A stretch of 64,000 bases of DNA. It comes from Lewinellaceae bacterium. GTDB taxonomy: Bacteria; Bacteroidota; Bacteroidia; Chitinophagales; Saprospiraceae. The stretch lies in the NCBI GenBank assembly GCA_020636405.1, contig JACJXW010000004.1, positions 1,984,001-2,048,000 on the forward strand. The letters are read 5' to 3'. This document shows, piece after piece, positions 46,369 through 54,592 of this stretch (position 1 is the first letter of the stretch; each line of letters opens with the position of its first letter). Position numbers and translations under genes: made by a program. Below the pieces are notes generated by a model, which saw only the letters and a program-made list of their open reading frames with translations, had not been told where the DNA came from and made no database searches.

Positions 46369-47136
46369 ATGGGTCAGAAGACAAATCCAATAGGGAATCG
46401 CTTAGGTATCATTCGGGGCTGGGAGTCCAACTGGTTCGGTGGCAAAGACTTCGCCGAAAAGGTGGTGGAAGACGAAAAGATCCGCACCTACCTGAATGCC
46501 CGTATTGCCAAAGGAGGCATTGCCCGCATTATCATCGAGCGTACCCTAAAGAGAATTACAGTAACCATCCATACTTCCCGGCCGGGGATCATTATCGGCA
46601 AAGGGGGCTCTGAAGTGGACCGCATCCGCGAAGAGCTCAAGAAGCTGACCGGTAAGGACGTACAGATCAACATCATCGAGATCCGCAAGCCGGAACTGGA
46701 CGCCAACATCGTGGCCGAATCCGTGGCCAAGCAGTTGGAAGCGCGTATCAACTATCGCCGCGCTATCAAGATGGCCATCCAGTCTACCATGCGCGCCGGT
46801 GCCGAAGGCATCAAGGTGCGTATCGCCGGCCGTCTCAACGGTTCCGATATGGCCCGTACGGAAGAGTACAAGGAAGGCCGCACTCCGCTGCATACCTTCC
46901 GTGCCGATATCGACTACTCCCTCAAGGAGGCCCAGACCGTATATGGCAAGATCGGTGTAAAGGTGTGGATCTGCAAAGGTGAAGTGCTGGGTAAGCGTGA
47001 CCTTTCTCCCCATGTAGGCGTTCAGGACCGCAAGGGCGGGAGCGACCGTGGCGGTGAGCGTGGCGAGCGCGGTGAGCGTGGTGGCGACCGTCGTGGCGGC
47101 CGTCGCGGAGGTGGAAGAAATCAGCGCCGCCGTTAG
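46369..47136 (+). CDS. rpsC: 30S ribosomal protein S3
   Basis: This 255-residue protein has MGQKTNPIGNRLGI, the KH domain (RPGIIIGKGGSEVDRIREEL) and the C-terminal domain ending VGVQDRKGG. A basic Arg/Gly-rich tail of about 25 residues (GERGERGGDRRGGRRGGG) is added at the end. It forms part of the mRNA entry site. Confidence 0.97.
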   Translation: MGQKTNPIGNRLGIIRGWESNWFGGKDFAEKVVEDEKIRTYLNARIAKGGIARIIIERTLKRITVTIHTSRPGIIIGKGGSEVDRIREELKKLTGKDVQINIIEIRKPELDANIVAESVAKQLEARINYRRAIKMAIQSTMRAGAEGIKVRIAGRLNGSDMARTEEYKEGRTPLHTFRADIDYSLKEAQTVYGKIGVKVWICKGEVLGKRDLSPHVGVQDRKGGSDRGGERGERGERGGDRRGGRRGGGRNQRRR

Positions 47137-47157
47137 GATTATCTAAGAAAAATGCCG

Positions 47158-47165
47158 TACCTTTG
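47158..47165 (+). promoter_or_regulatory. Candidate -7 box (TACCTTTG) between rpsC and rplP
   Basis: TACCTTTG matches TAnnTTTG. No good -33 TTG is found, so only the -7 part is supported. If active, transcription would begin near 47172, just inside the hairpin region. Confidence 0.35.
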
Positions 47166-47168
47166 CCT

Positions 47169-47202
47169 GGCTTTTTCAAAAGCCATCCTGTATGGCTTTT
47201 TT
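47169..47202 (+). promoter_or_regulatory. Attenuator-like alternative hairpins upstream of rplP
   Basis: Three blocks are present: GGCTTTT (47169-47175), AAAAGCC (47178-47184) and GGCTTTT (47194-47200). The middle can pair with the first or, as AAAAGCCAT/ATGGCTTTT, with the last. The second fold is a terminator with a T tail, the first would prevent it. This is the pattern of a transcription attenuator inside the S10 cluster. Confidence 0.55.
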
Positions 47203-47234
47203 ATTGACCTTTAGAAGCATAAATATATACAAAA

Positions 47235-47654
47235 ATGCTACAGCCTAAAAGAACAAAATACCGTAAGCAGCAGAAGGGAAGCAACAAAGGCTTGGCCTAC
47301 AAAGGCAGCTCGATCGCTTTCGGTTCTTTCGGCTTGAAAACCATCGACGGAGGCCGGATCACCAACCGCCAGATCGAAGCAGCGCGTGTTGCAATGACCC
47401 GTTACATGAAGCGTGAAGGCAAGACCTGGATCCGCATCTTCCCGGACAAGCCGATCACTGCCAAGCCTCAGGAAGTGCGGATGGGTAAAGGTAAAGGAGC
47501 CCTGGATCACTGGGTAGCTCTGGTCAAGCCGGGCCGTATCATGTTCGAAGTCGACGGCGTGAGTAAAGAAATCGCTCAGGAAGCCCTGCGGCTGGCTGCA
47601 CAGAAGCTGCCGGTATTGACGAAGTTCGTCGTCCGCCATGATTACTCTGAATAA
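47235..47654 (+). CDS. rplP: 50S ribosomal protein L16
   Basis: This 139-residue protein has MLQPKRTKYRKQQKG and GRITNRQIEAARVAMTRYMKR, then RMGKGKGALDHWVALVKPGRIMFEV. It is near the tRNA acceptor-stem path. Normal order after rpsC, but separated from it by the attenuator-like element. Confidence 0.98.
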   Translation: MLQPKRTKYRKQQKGSNKGLAYKGSSIAFGSFGLKTIDGGRITNRQIEAARVAMTRYMKREGKTWIRIFPDKPITAKPQEVRMGKGKGALDHWVALVKPGRIMFEVDGVSKEIAQEALRLAAQKLPVLTKFVVRHDYSE

Positions 47655-47685
47655 CATTTTGAAAGCCAAATAACTTTTATATACC

Positions 47686-47946
47686 ATGGCAACGAAAAAA
47701 TTCTTGGAGCTTCAGGAGTTCAGCGATGCAGACCTGCAGAGTGAATTGAGAGACACTGAGGCCCAATACCAGAAGTTGAAGTTCGACCACGCGATCAAGG
47801 GCCTGGATAACCCGCTGGTGCTGCGCGAAGTGCGCCGGGATATCGCTCGTCTGCGGACAGAGATCCGCCGCCGGGAGATCGCTTCATTGTCTCAAGAACA
47901 GGTGGCGAACCGCTCTAAGATCAGGGCGAGAAGGCGGCGTAAGTAA
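47686..47946 (+). CDS. rpmC: 50S ribosomal protein L29
   Basis: This 86-residue protein has the helical hairpin (SDADLQSELRDTEAQYQKLKFDHAIKGLDNPLVLREVRRDIARLRTEIRRREIA). It is about 20 residues longer than minimal L29, through a basic C-terminal end SKIRARRRRK. It sits at the tunnel exit. Confidence 0.95.
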   Translation: MATKKFLELQEFSDADLQSELRDTEAQYQKLKFDHAIKGLDNPLVLREVRRDIARLRTEIRRREIASLSQEQVANRSKIRARRRRK

Positions 47947-47984
47947 TCTAAAATTCGTGAAGGTTCCAAACCACACTTTTGAAA

Positions 47985-48242
47985 ATGGAAAACAGAAATC
48001 TCAGAAAGCAGCGTACCGGCGTGGTGACCAGTAACAAGATGGATAAGACCATCGCCGTTTCCGTTGAGCGTAGGCTTCGCCACCCGATCTACGGCAAGTT
48101 CGTAAAGAAATCCAAGAAGTTCATTGCTCATGACGAGAACAATGACTGCAACATCGGCGATGTAGTGCGCATTATGGAATCTCGTCCGCTGAGTAAAACC
48201 AAGCGTTGGCGGCTCGTTGAGATCGTTGAGCGCGCCAAGTAA
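47985..48242 (+). CDS. rpsQ: 30S ribosomal protein S17
   Basis: This 85-residue OB-fold protein has RKQRTGVVTSNKMDKTIAVSVERRLRHPIYGKFVKKSKKF and the end ESRPLSKTKRWRLVEIVERAK. ATG at 47985 is preferred to the TTG at 47979. Confidence 0.97.
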   Translation: MENRNLRKQRTGVVTSNKMDKTIAVSVERRLRHPIYGKFVKKSKKFIAHDENNDCNIGDVVRIMESRPLSKTKRWRLVEIVERAK

Positions 48243-48348
48243 ATTTATTCGCCGGTAGGCTGCCGGAGAGCCCGACGAGTTGCCGAAACTCAGCGGTTCC
48301 GTACAGGCAGGCCCGGCAGAAAACAAAAAATCTTTAAACCTTAGAACG

Positions 48349-48714
48349 ATGATCCAGCAAGAGACCAGGCTAAAGGTTGCGGACAATAGTGGCGCCAAAG
48401 AAGTGCTCTGCATCCGCGTTTTGGGAGGTTCAAAGCGCCGCTATGCCTCCATCGGCGACAAGATCGTGGTCAGTGTGAAAGAAGCTTCACCGGGTGGCAT
48501 TAAGAAAGGTAGCGTCTCTAAAGCAGTGGTCGTGCGTACCAAAAAAGAGGTGCGCCGCCGCGACGGCTCCTACATCCGTTTCGATGACAACGCCGTGGTA
48601 CTGCTCACTGCCAATGATGAACCCCGGGGCACGCGTATCTTCGGCCCGGTAGCTCGTGAATTGCGGGAGAGAGACTATATGCGTATTGTATCTCTGGCGC
48701 CGGAAGTACTTTAA
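48349..48714 (+). CDS. rplN: 50S ribosomal protein L14
   Basis: This 121-residue protein has MIQQETRLKVADNSGAKEVLCIRVLGGSKRRYASIGD and the end GPVARELRERDYMRIVSLAPEVL. ATG at 48349 fits the family; the longer frame from 48280 has no support. Confidence 0.98.
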   Translation: MIQQETRLKVADNSGAKEVLCIRVLGGSKRRYASIGDKIVVSVKEASPGGIKKGSVSKAVVVRTKKEVRRRDGSYIRFDDNAVVLLTANDEPRGTRIFGPVARELRERDYMRIVSLAPEVL

Positions 48715-48754
48715 TTTCATTGTTCATTTGCGAAGCGATTAACTCCGATATAAA

Positions 48755-49108
48755 ATGGCAAATAAAGCTAATAACCAGAAAAGGTTCGCTCCGAAGCTGA
48801 AGATCAAGAAAGGAGACAGAGTTGTGGTCATCGCTGGTGCCTATAAAGACCTGGACCGCCCCCGTGAGGTGCTCGAAGTCATCCCTGATAAAAACCGGGC
48901 TGTCGTCGAGGACGTCAATATGGCTAAAAAGCATTCCAAGCCGACCCAGGACAACCCGGGCGGTATCAATGAGATGCCCATGCCGATCCACATCTCCAAC
49001 CTGATGCTGGTAGACCCCAAGACCGGCGAACCAACCCGCGTCGGCCGTAAAGTTGTCGACGGTAAATTGGTACGTTATTCTAAAAAATCCGGCGAAATCA
49101 TTAAGTAA
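48755..49108 (+). CDS. rplX: 50S ribosomal protein L24
   Basis: This 117-residue protein has a KOW motif region (KIKKGDRVVVIAGAYKDLDRPREVLEVIPDKNRAVVEDVNMAKKH). Its stop shares one base with the rplE start (TAATG), so translation is coupled. Confidence 0.97.
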   Translation: MANKANNQKRFAPKLKIKKGDRVVVIAGAYKDLDRPREVLEVIPDKNRAVVEDVNMAKKHSKPTQDNPGGINEMPMPIHISNLMLVDPKTGEPTRVGRKVVDGKLVRYSKKSGEIIK

Positions 49109-49665
49109 TGAGCTATTTTCCAAGACTTAAGAAGAAATACCGCGAAGAGGTGGTGCCCGCTCTGATGGAACAGTTTCAATACGGTTCTATCATGGAGGTT
49201 CCAAGGCTTGTCAAGATCTGCATCAACCAGGGTGTAGGCGAGGCTACTCAGGATAAGAAGATGGTGGATAATGCCCTCGAGGAAGTGAGCACTATCGCCG
49301 GCCAGCGCGCTGTGCCTACCAAGGCCCGCAAGTCGGTCTCCAACTTCAAACTTCGCGAAGGTATGACCATCGGTGTGCGCGTGACGCTGCGCGATGTCCG
49401 TATGTACGAATTCCTCGACCGCCTGATCACCGTGGCCCTGCCACGTGTACGTGACTTCAGGGGGATCAACGATAAGAGTTTCGACGGACGGGGGAACTAT
49501 TCCATGGGTATCACCGAACAGATCATCTTCCCGGAGGTTGACCTGGACAAGGTCAATAAGATCACCGGAATGGACGTGACTTTCGTGACTACAGCCAAGA
49601 CGGATGCTGAGGCGCTTGCCCTGCTGAAAATGATGGGGCTGCCGTTCAGGAACCAGAGAAATTAA
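49108..49665 (+). CDS. rplE: 50S ribosomal protein L5
   Basis: This 185-residue protein has PRLVKICINQGVGEATQDKKMVDNALEE, TKARKSVSNFKLREGMTIGVRVTLR and the SMGITEQIIFPEVDLDKV loop. It contacts 5S rRNA and tRNA. It overlaps rplX by one base. Confidence 0.98.
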   Translation: MSYFPRLKKKYREEVVPALMEQFQYGSIMEVPRLVKICINQGVGEATQDKKMVDNALEEVSTIAGQRAVPTKARKSVSNFKLREGMTIGVRVTLRDVRMYEFLDRLITVALPRVRDFRGINDKSFDGRGNYSMGITEQIIFPEVDLDKVNKITGMDVTFVTTAKTDAEALALLKMMGLPFRNQRN

Positions 49666-49691
49666 AATGTAAATCCAGCAATTTTTAGAAA

Positions 49692-49961
49692 ATGGCTAAG
49701 AAATCAATCATTGCTCGCGAGCGGAAGAGAGAAAAAATGGTGGCTAAATATGCAGCCCTTCGCAAAAAGCTGAAGGAAGATGGCCAGTGGGAAGAGCTCG
49801 ACAAGCTGCCGCGCAACTCCAACTCCATCCGGCTGCACAACCGTTGCAAACTGACGGGCCGCCCCAAGGGTTATATGCGCCAGTTCGGGCTGTGCCGGGT
49901 CAAATTCCGCGAGATGGCTCTCGAAGGGAAGATTCCCGGTGTGACCAAAGCGAGCTGGTAG
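49692..49961 (+). CDS. rpsN: 30S ribosomal protein S14 (zinc-free form)
   Basis: This 89-residue protein is the longer S14 type without the four Cys of the zinc form. It has MAKKSIIARERKREKMVAKYAALRKKLKED, RNSNSIRLHNRCKLTGRPKGYMRQFGLCRVKFREMA and a short end. Position after rplE is normal. Confidence 0.97.
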   Translation: MAKKSIIARERKREKMVAKYAALRKKLKEDGQWEELDKLPRNSNSIRLHNRCKLTGRPKGYMRQFGLCRVKFREMALEGKIPGVTKASW

Positions 49962-50025
49962 GTAAATTATAGTGTATATCATTATGCGTTTGGAGGGCTC
50001 CAGGCGCTTCTAATATTCGATTAAA

Positions 50026-50430
50026 ATGGCAGTTACAGATCCAATAGCAGATTATCTGACCAGAATCCGCAATGCGCAGCAAGCAGGGCATCGTGTCGTC
50101 GACATTCCGGCTTCCTCGCTTAAGAAGCACATCACGGAGATCCTCTACAACCAGGGGTACATCCTGAAGTATAAGTTCGCCGATGATGAGGGCAAGCAGG
50201 GGATGATCAAGATCGCACTGAAGTACGATCCCCAGACCAAGCGCCCTATCATCCGGGAGCTGGGCCGCATCAGTAAGCCGGGCTTGCGCAAATATGCCAA
50301 GGCCAATGAGATCCCCCGCATCATCAACGGGCTGGGAACGTGCATCGTTTCCACTTCTCACGGGCTGATGACGGATAAGCAGGCTCGCGAGGCCAATGTT
50401 GGCGGAGAGCTGCTCTGCTATGTTTACTAA
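50026..50430 (+). CDS. rpsH: 30S ribosomal protein S8
   Basis: This 134-residue protein has VTDPIADYLTRIRNAQ, and the end RPIIRELGRISKPGLRKYAKANEIPRIINGLG, then TSHGLMTDKQAREANVGGELLCYVY. In other bacteria S8 represses the spc operon. Confidence 0.98.
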   Translation: MAVTDPIADYLTRIRNAQQAGHRVVDIPASSLKKHITEILYNQGYILKYKFADDEGKQGMIKIALKYDPQTKRPIIRELGRISKPGLRKYAKANEIPRIINGLGTCIVSTSHGLMTDKQAREANVGGELLCYVY

Positions 50431-50462
50431 TTGTTTTCGTAAGCTCCAAAACACAGCAAAAA

Positions 50463-51017
50463 ATGTCAAGGATAGGAAAAGCTCCGATCGAATTGCCCAA
50501 AGGGGTGGCGATAGATGTCAGCCAGGGTAATTTAGTTACAGTGAAGGGGCCGAAAGGAGAACTCCAACAGCAGATTGACCCCGACCTTACGGTAAAGATC
50601 GAGGACGGCGTGCTCACCCTCGAGCGCCCGACCGAACAGAAGCGCCACCGCTCCATGCACGGCCTGTATCGCTCCCTGGTCAATAATATGGTGGAAGGGG
50701 TAACGAATGGCTTTGTTAAAGAGCTGGAATTGGTAGGGGTAGGTTATCGTGCCTCCAATACCGGCCAGTTGCTGGAGCTTACCGTTGGCTATTCTCACCC
50801 GATCATGTTCGCTCTTCCGGATGAGGTCAAAGTAGAGACCCGCTCCGAAAAGGGTAAGAACCCGGTAGTGCGCCTGGAATCGATCGATAAGCAACTGCTG
50901 GGACAGATTGCCGCCAAGATCCGCTCCTTCCGCAAACCGGAACCCTACAAAGGAAAGGGTATTCGCTACTCGGATGAGCAGGTACGCCGCAAAGCGGGTA
51001 AGGCTGCCGGCAAGTAA
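50463..51017 (+). CDS. rplF: 50S ribosomal protein L6
   Basis: This 184-residue protein has MSRIGKAPIELPKGVAIDV, LYRSLVNNMVEGVTNGFVKELELVGVGYRA and the end RKPEPYKGKGIRYSDEQVRRKAGKAAGK. It is followed by a 188-base spacer with 14-base repeats. Confidence 0.98.
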   Translation: MSRIGKAPIELPKGVAIDVSQGNLVTVKGPKGELQQQIDPDLTVKIEDGVLTLERPTEQKRHRSMHGLYRSLVNNMVEGVTNGFVKELELVGVGYRASNTGQLLELTVGYSHPIMFALPDEVKVETRSEKGKNPVVRLESIDKQLLGQIAAKIRSFRKPEPYKGKGIRYSDEQVRRKAGKAAGK

Positions 51018-51108
51018 CGGATCGTGTGATTTGCGCTTTTTGACGTTTGATTTGAGCATTCGATGTGCCCCGGAAAATAGAGCATAGGATCTGTAGACGG
51101 CAACACCT

Positions 51109-51150
51109 ACAACGAAAATCAAACAACGAAAATCAAACATCGAAAATCAA
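51109..51150. repeat. Three tandem 14-mers between rplF and rplR
   Basis: The unit ACAACGAAAATCAA occurs three times in tandem (one copy with AT for AA at positions 3-4). Upstream at about 51041 lies a partial complement (TTTGATTT). This is simple word DNA in a gene gap. Confidence 0.85.
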
Positions 51151-51205
51151 CTGGGCCTTGGGTTTGGGCTCTCGTCCCCTACACTAAGGCATAAATAAAT
51201 AAGCA

Positions 51206-51559
51206 ATGTCATTCACAAAAGAAAAGAGAAGGCAACGGATCCACTGGCGGATCCGCAAGAAAATCCAGGGCACGGCAGAGCGTCCGCGCATGAGCATATA
51301 CCGCAGTAACCGGGATATTTACTGCCAGGTCATCGACGATGTGAAAGGGCATACCCTTTTCTCGGCTTCTTCCCGCGAGAGTGTTATCGCCCGCGATGGC
51401 ACGCCGATAGAACGGGCTAAAAAGGTGGGCCAGCTGATCGCTGAGCGCGCCCGGGAGCACAATATTGAGAATGTGGTATTTGACCGGAGCGGCTACCTTT
51501 ATCACGGTAGGGTGAAAGCCTTGGCAGACGGGGCTCGCGAAGGAGGCCTCAAATTTTAA
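51206..51559 (+). CDS. rplR: 50S ribosomal protein L18
   Basis: This 117-residue protein binds 5S rRNA. It has RRIHWRIRKKIQGTAERPRMSIYRSNRDIYCQVIDD and the end FDRSGYLYHGRVKALADGAREGGLKF. It follows rplF after a word-repeat spacer. Confidence 0.97.
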   Translation: MSFTKEKRRQRIHWRIRKKIQGTAERPRMSIYRSNRDIYCQVIDDVKGHTLFSASSRESVIARDGTPIERAKKVGQLIAERAREHNIENVVFDRSGYLYHGRVKALADGAREGGLKF

Positions 51560-51579
51560 AACATTACAAGCAGATAATA

Positions 51580-52098
51580 ATGGCTAAAAAGAGCTCTAAC
51601 AGGGTTAAGCCCGCTGAAACGGATCTGAAGGAGAAGTTGGTTAACCTCAACCGCGTTGCCAAGGTGACTAAGGGGGGGCGAACATTCAGCTTCGCTGCAA
51701 TTGTTGTGGTCGGTGACGGCAATGGCACGGTAGGCCATGGCCTGGGTAAGGCGCGCGACGTTTCAGAGTCGATCTCCAAAGCAGTGGATGATGCCAAGAA
51801 GAACCTCATCAAAGTACCGTTGTATAAAGGGACCATCCCCCACGAGCAGAAGGGTAAGTACGGCGCCGGCCGGGTGCTGATCAAGCCTGCTGCCGATGGT
51901 ACCGGTGTAATCGCAGGCGGCGCCATGCGCGCTGTGCTGGAAATCGCCGGAGTACACAACGTACTGGCCAAGTCGATGGGCTCTTCCAACCCGCACAACG
52001 TGGTGAAAGCTACCATCGACGCTTTGGCTAAACTGAGAAACCCCATGGAAGTTTCGCGCCAGCGCAATATCTCTATGGAAAAATTGTTTAATGGGTAA
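51580..52098 (+). CDS. rpsE: 30S ribosomal protein S5
   Basis: This 172-residue protein has the double-stranded-RNA-binding part LVNLNRVAKVTKGGRTFSFAAIVVVGDGNGTVGHGLGKARDV and the end LAKLRNPMEVSRQRNISMEKLFNG. It is required for translation accuracy. Confidence 0.98.
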   Translation: MAKKSSNRVKPAETDLKEKLVNLNRVAKVTKGGRTFSFAAIVVVGDGNGTVGHGLGKARDVSESISKAVDDAKKNLIKVPLYKGTIPHEQKGKYGAGRVLIKPAADGTGVIAGGAMRAVLEIAGVHNVLAKSMGSSNPHNVVKATIDALAKLRNPMEVSRQRNISMEKLFNG

Positions 52099-52139
52099 TT
52101 GGAGCAGGCCAACTGTTCCTCCCCTAAACCTGAAGCGTG

Positions 52140-52331
52140 ATGGCTAAGTCGAATAAGATAAAGATCACTCAAGTAAAGAGCATCATTGACCGCCCCAAGC
52201 GGCAAAAGGATACAATGAAGGCTCTGGGGCTGCGCAAAATGAATCAGAGTGTGGTGCACGAAGCAACTCCTCAGATTATGGGCATGGTGGCAAAAGTCAA
52301 CCATCTGGTAGTCGTTGAACAGGCCAGCTAG
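52140..52331 (+). CDS. rpmD: 50S ribosomal protein L30
   Basis: This 63-residue protein has KIKITQVKSIIDRPKRQKDTMKALGLRKMNQSVVHEATPQIMGMVAKV. ATG at 52140 is preferred to GTG at 52137. It closes the segment before the internal promoter of rplO. Confidence 0.95.
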   Translation: MAKSNKIKITQVKSIIDRPKRQKDTMKALGLRKMNQSVVHEATPQIMGMVAKVNHLVVVEQAS

Positions 52332-52410
52332 GCCAGCTCCCACGCTGGCTTTCGCTTTTTCGGGCCTGATCCCAGCAGCGAAAGCCTCCTGAAATTCTTT
52401 GATTTAAAAG

Positions 52411-52441
52411 TTTGCAAAGCCGGTATTGCCGGATATCTTTG
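52411..52441 (+). promoter_or_regulatory. Internal promoter before rplO
   Basis: TTTG ending at 52414 and TATCTTTG at 52434-52441 are separated by 19 bases, a full Bacteroidota promoter. It is 37 bases before the rplO start, so rplO-secY and beyond can be transcribed apart from the upstream part. Confidence 0.7.
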
Positions 52442-52477
52442 CAAAGATTATTTGGGCAGAAAAATTAATTGCGAGTC

Positions 52478-52927
52478 ATGAAATTACATAGCTTAAAGCC
52501 TGCGAAAGGGGCGGTAAAGAAGCGCAAGCGCATCGCCAGGGGCATTGGCTCCGGCCATGGACGCACGGCTACTCGCGGCCACAAAGGGGCGAAATCTCGT
52601 TCGGGTTTTAAGGAAAAGCGCAACTTTGAAGGCGGCCAGATGCCGCTGCAAATGCGCCTGCCGAAGATCGGCTTTAAAAACCCGACCCGGGTGGCTTACA
52701 CACCGATCAACCTGGAACGGCTTCAGATGATCTCGGAAAAATACAACCTGGACACTGTAGGCCTGGAGGCGCTGATCGAAAGCGGCATTGTACGTAAAAA
52801 CGACAAAGTAAAGATACTGGGTGGAGGCGAACTGAAGGCGAAGCTCACTGTACAGGCTCACGCTTTCTCGGCCAGCGCCAAGGACGCCATCGAAGCATTG
52901 GGTGGAACCGTAACGGTTGCGGAATAA
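52478..52927 (+). CDS. rplO: 50S ribosomal protein L15
   Basis: This 149-residue protein has MKLHSLKPAKGAVKKRKRIARGIGSGHGRTATRGHKGAKSRSG and GGQMPLQMRLPKIGF. ATG at 52478 is preferred to the TTG at 52469. It is preceded by its own promoter-like site. Confidence 0.97.
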   Translation: MKLHSLKPAKGAVKKRKRIARGIGSGHGRTATRGHKGAKSRSGFKEKRNFEGGQMPLQMRLPKIGFKNPTRVAYTPINLERLQMISEKYNLDTVGLEALIESGIVRKNDKVKILGGGELKAKLTVQAHAFSASAKDAIEALGGTVTVAE

Positions 52928-53059
52928 TCCCAGCTCATCCGGAACGAACAGGGGAGGCCCTCCCCATTCATTAATGAGGAGAGTAGAAAGCACAGCGCCG
53001 GAAAAAGGCCTGGTTCTACTTGGCCTTGGAGAGGTTGAAATGCAGTAAATACTTTGTAG

Positions 53060-54433
53060 ATGAAAAAGCTAATTACCACTCTAAAGAACATTTGGAAGAT
53101 CAAGGAACTCAGAGACCGCATTCTCTTTACCATGGGTATGCTGCTGGTTTTCCGCTTTGGTTCCTATGTGGTCCTTCCGGGTGTCATCCCCTCTGTGCTG
53201 GAAAGCGCTACTCAGAATAACAACGCGCCCAATGACCTGTTGGGGCTGATCAATGTATTCACCGGTGGCGCCTTCAATAACGCCGCCGTCTTTGCTCTGG
53301 GCATCATGCCCTATATCACGGCCTCCATCATCATTCAATTGTTGGGGTTCGCGGTACCTTACTTCCAGCGCCTGCAGCAGAAGGAAGGAGAGTCCGGCCG
53401 TAAAAAACTGAACCAGATCACCCGTATGCTCACGGTGGCCATTACCCTGGTGCAGGGTGGCGGTTACCTGACCTATATCAACAGCTTGGGCGCCATCGAC
53501 CCGACCATCCCAATGGGTGTGTTCTGGATCTCTAATATCATCATCCTGGCAACAGGTACCGTATTTGCCATGTGGCTCGGTGAACGCATCACCGACCGCG
53601 GCATCGGCAACGGCGTATCTTTGCTGATCACAGTAGGTATTATTGCCAAGTTGCCGCAGTCTATCGTCTTTGAATTCCAGTCTCAACTGGAAAACAACGG
53701 CCTGCTGGTATTCGTACTGGAAATGGCGGTACTCTTCGTAGTGGTAATGGCTACAGTGCTTATCGTACAGGGCGTACGGCGCATTCCCATCCAGTTCGCC
53801 AAGCGGATGGTAGGGCGCGGCGCCAATGCGATGCCTGCCGCCGGAGCACGCGACTATATCCCTCTCAAGGTCAACGCCTCTGGCGTAATGCCGATCATCT
53901 TTGCTCAGGCACTGATGTTCCTGCCGGCGACGATCGCACAGTTCGTAGCCAGCGGAGGCGGTGATGTGGCTGCCAACCCGATCCTTCGGGCGCTCAACGA
54001 TTTTACTTCAGCGCCTTACAATATCATCTATTTCATCCTGGTGGTGCTGTTCACTTACGTGTACACTGCCCTGCTGGTTAACCCGCAGCAATATGCCGAA
54101 TACCTGAAGCGCCAGAACGCCTTCATTCCCGGTATTAAGCCTGGTAAACCGACGGCAGATTTTATCGATGCTGTTACCACCCGGATTACATTGCCCGGCT
54201 CTATCTTCCTGGGCATGATCTCTATCCTGCCTGCTTTTGCCGCAGCATTCGGCGTAAACATCGCTTTTGCCATGTTCTTCGGGGGAACTTCCCTGCTCAT
54301 CCTCGTGGCGGTAGTTCTGGATACGCTGCAGCAGATCGAGAGCCACCTGCTGATGCGCCGTTATGACGGCCTGGTTAAGTCAGGACGGATACAGGGGCGC
54401 AGCCGGGTACAAGGCATCGGCGCCAATATGTAG
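53060..54433 (+). CDS. secY: Protein translocase channel subunit SecY
   Basis: This 457-residue membrane protein forms the Sec channel. Ten membrane helices are visible, with the plug/helix 2 region GALNNAAVFALGIMPYITASIIIQLL-like (AFNNAAVFALGIMPYITASII), and cytoplasmic loop RIPIQFAKRMVGRG. It lies between rplO and map. The mature length is typical. Confidence 0.97.
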   Translation: MKKLITTLKNIWKIKELRDRILFTMGMLLVFRFGSYVVLPGVIPSVLESATQNNNAPNDLLGLINVFTGGAFNNAAVFALGIMPYITASIIIQLLGFAVPYFQRLQQKEGESGRKKLNQITRMLTVAITLVQGGGYLTYINSLGAIDPTIPMGVFWISNIIILATGTVFAMWLGERITDRGIGNGVSLLITVGIIAKLPQSIVFEFQSQLENNGLLVFVLEMAVLFVVVMATVLIVQGVRRIPIQFAKRMVGRGANAMPAAGARDYIPLKVNASGVMPIIFAQALMFLPATIAQFVASGGGDVAANPILRALNDFTSAPYNIIYFILVVLFTYVYTALLVNPQQYAEYLKRQNAFIPGIKPGKPTADFIDAVTTRITLPGSIFLGMISILPAFAAAFGVNIAFAMFFGGTSLLILVAVVLDTLQQIESHLLMRRYDGLVKSGRIQGRSRVQGIGANM

Positions 54434-54493
54434 GTCCGTTTACGAGCCCGTCCGTTCAGGAACGCGCCCGTTCGAAATATCGATCAAAAGGTA

Positions 54494-54532
54494 ACCGTAC
54501 CGCCTCGGGGCATAGCCACGGGGCGGTACGGT
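54494..54532 (+). promoter_or_regulatory. Stable hairpin between secY and map
   Basis: ACCGTACCGCC (54494-54504) pairs with GGCGGTACGGT (54522-54532), a perfect 11-bp stem with a loop that can itself pair partly. There is no T run, so it is not a standard terminator. It may regulate map/infA or be a processing site. Confidence 0.6.
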
Positions 54533-54592
54533 GCTAAAAGCATGGCCACTAAACTTTTACCGGCCTCCGGGAGTTTAAAGAAAGGTTTATAA

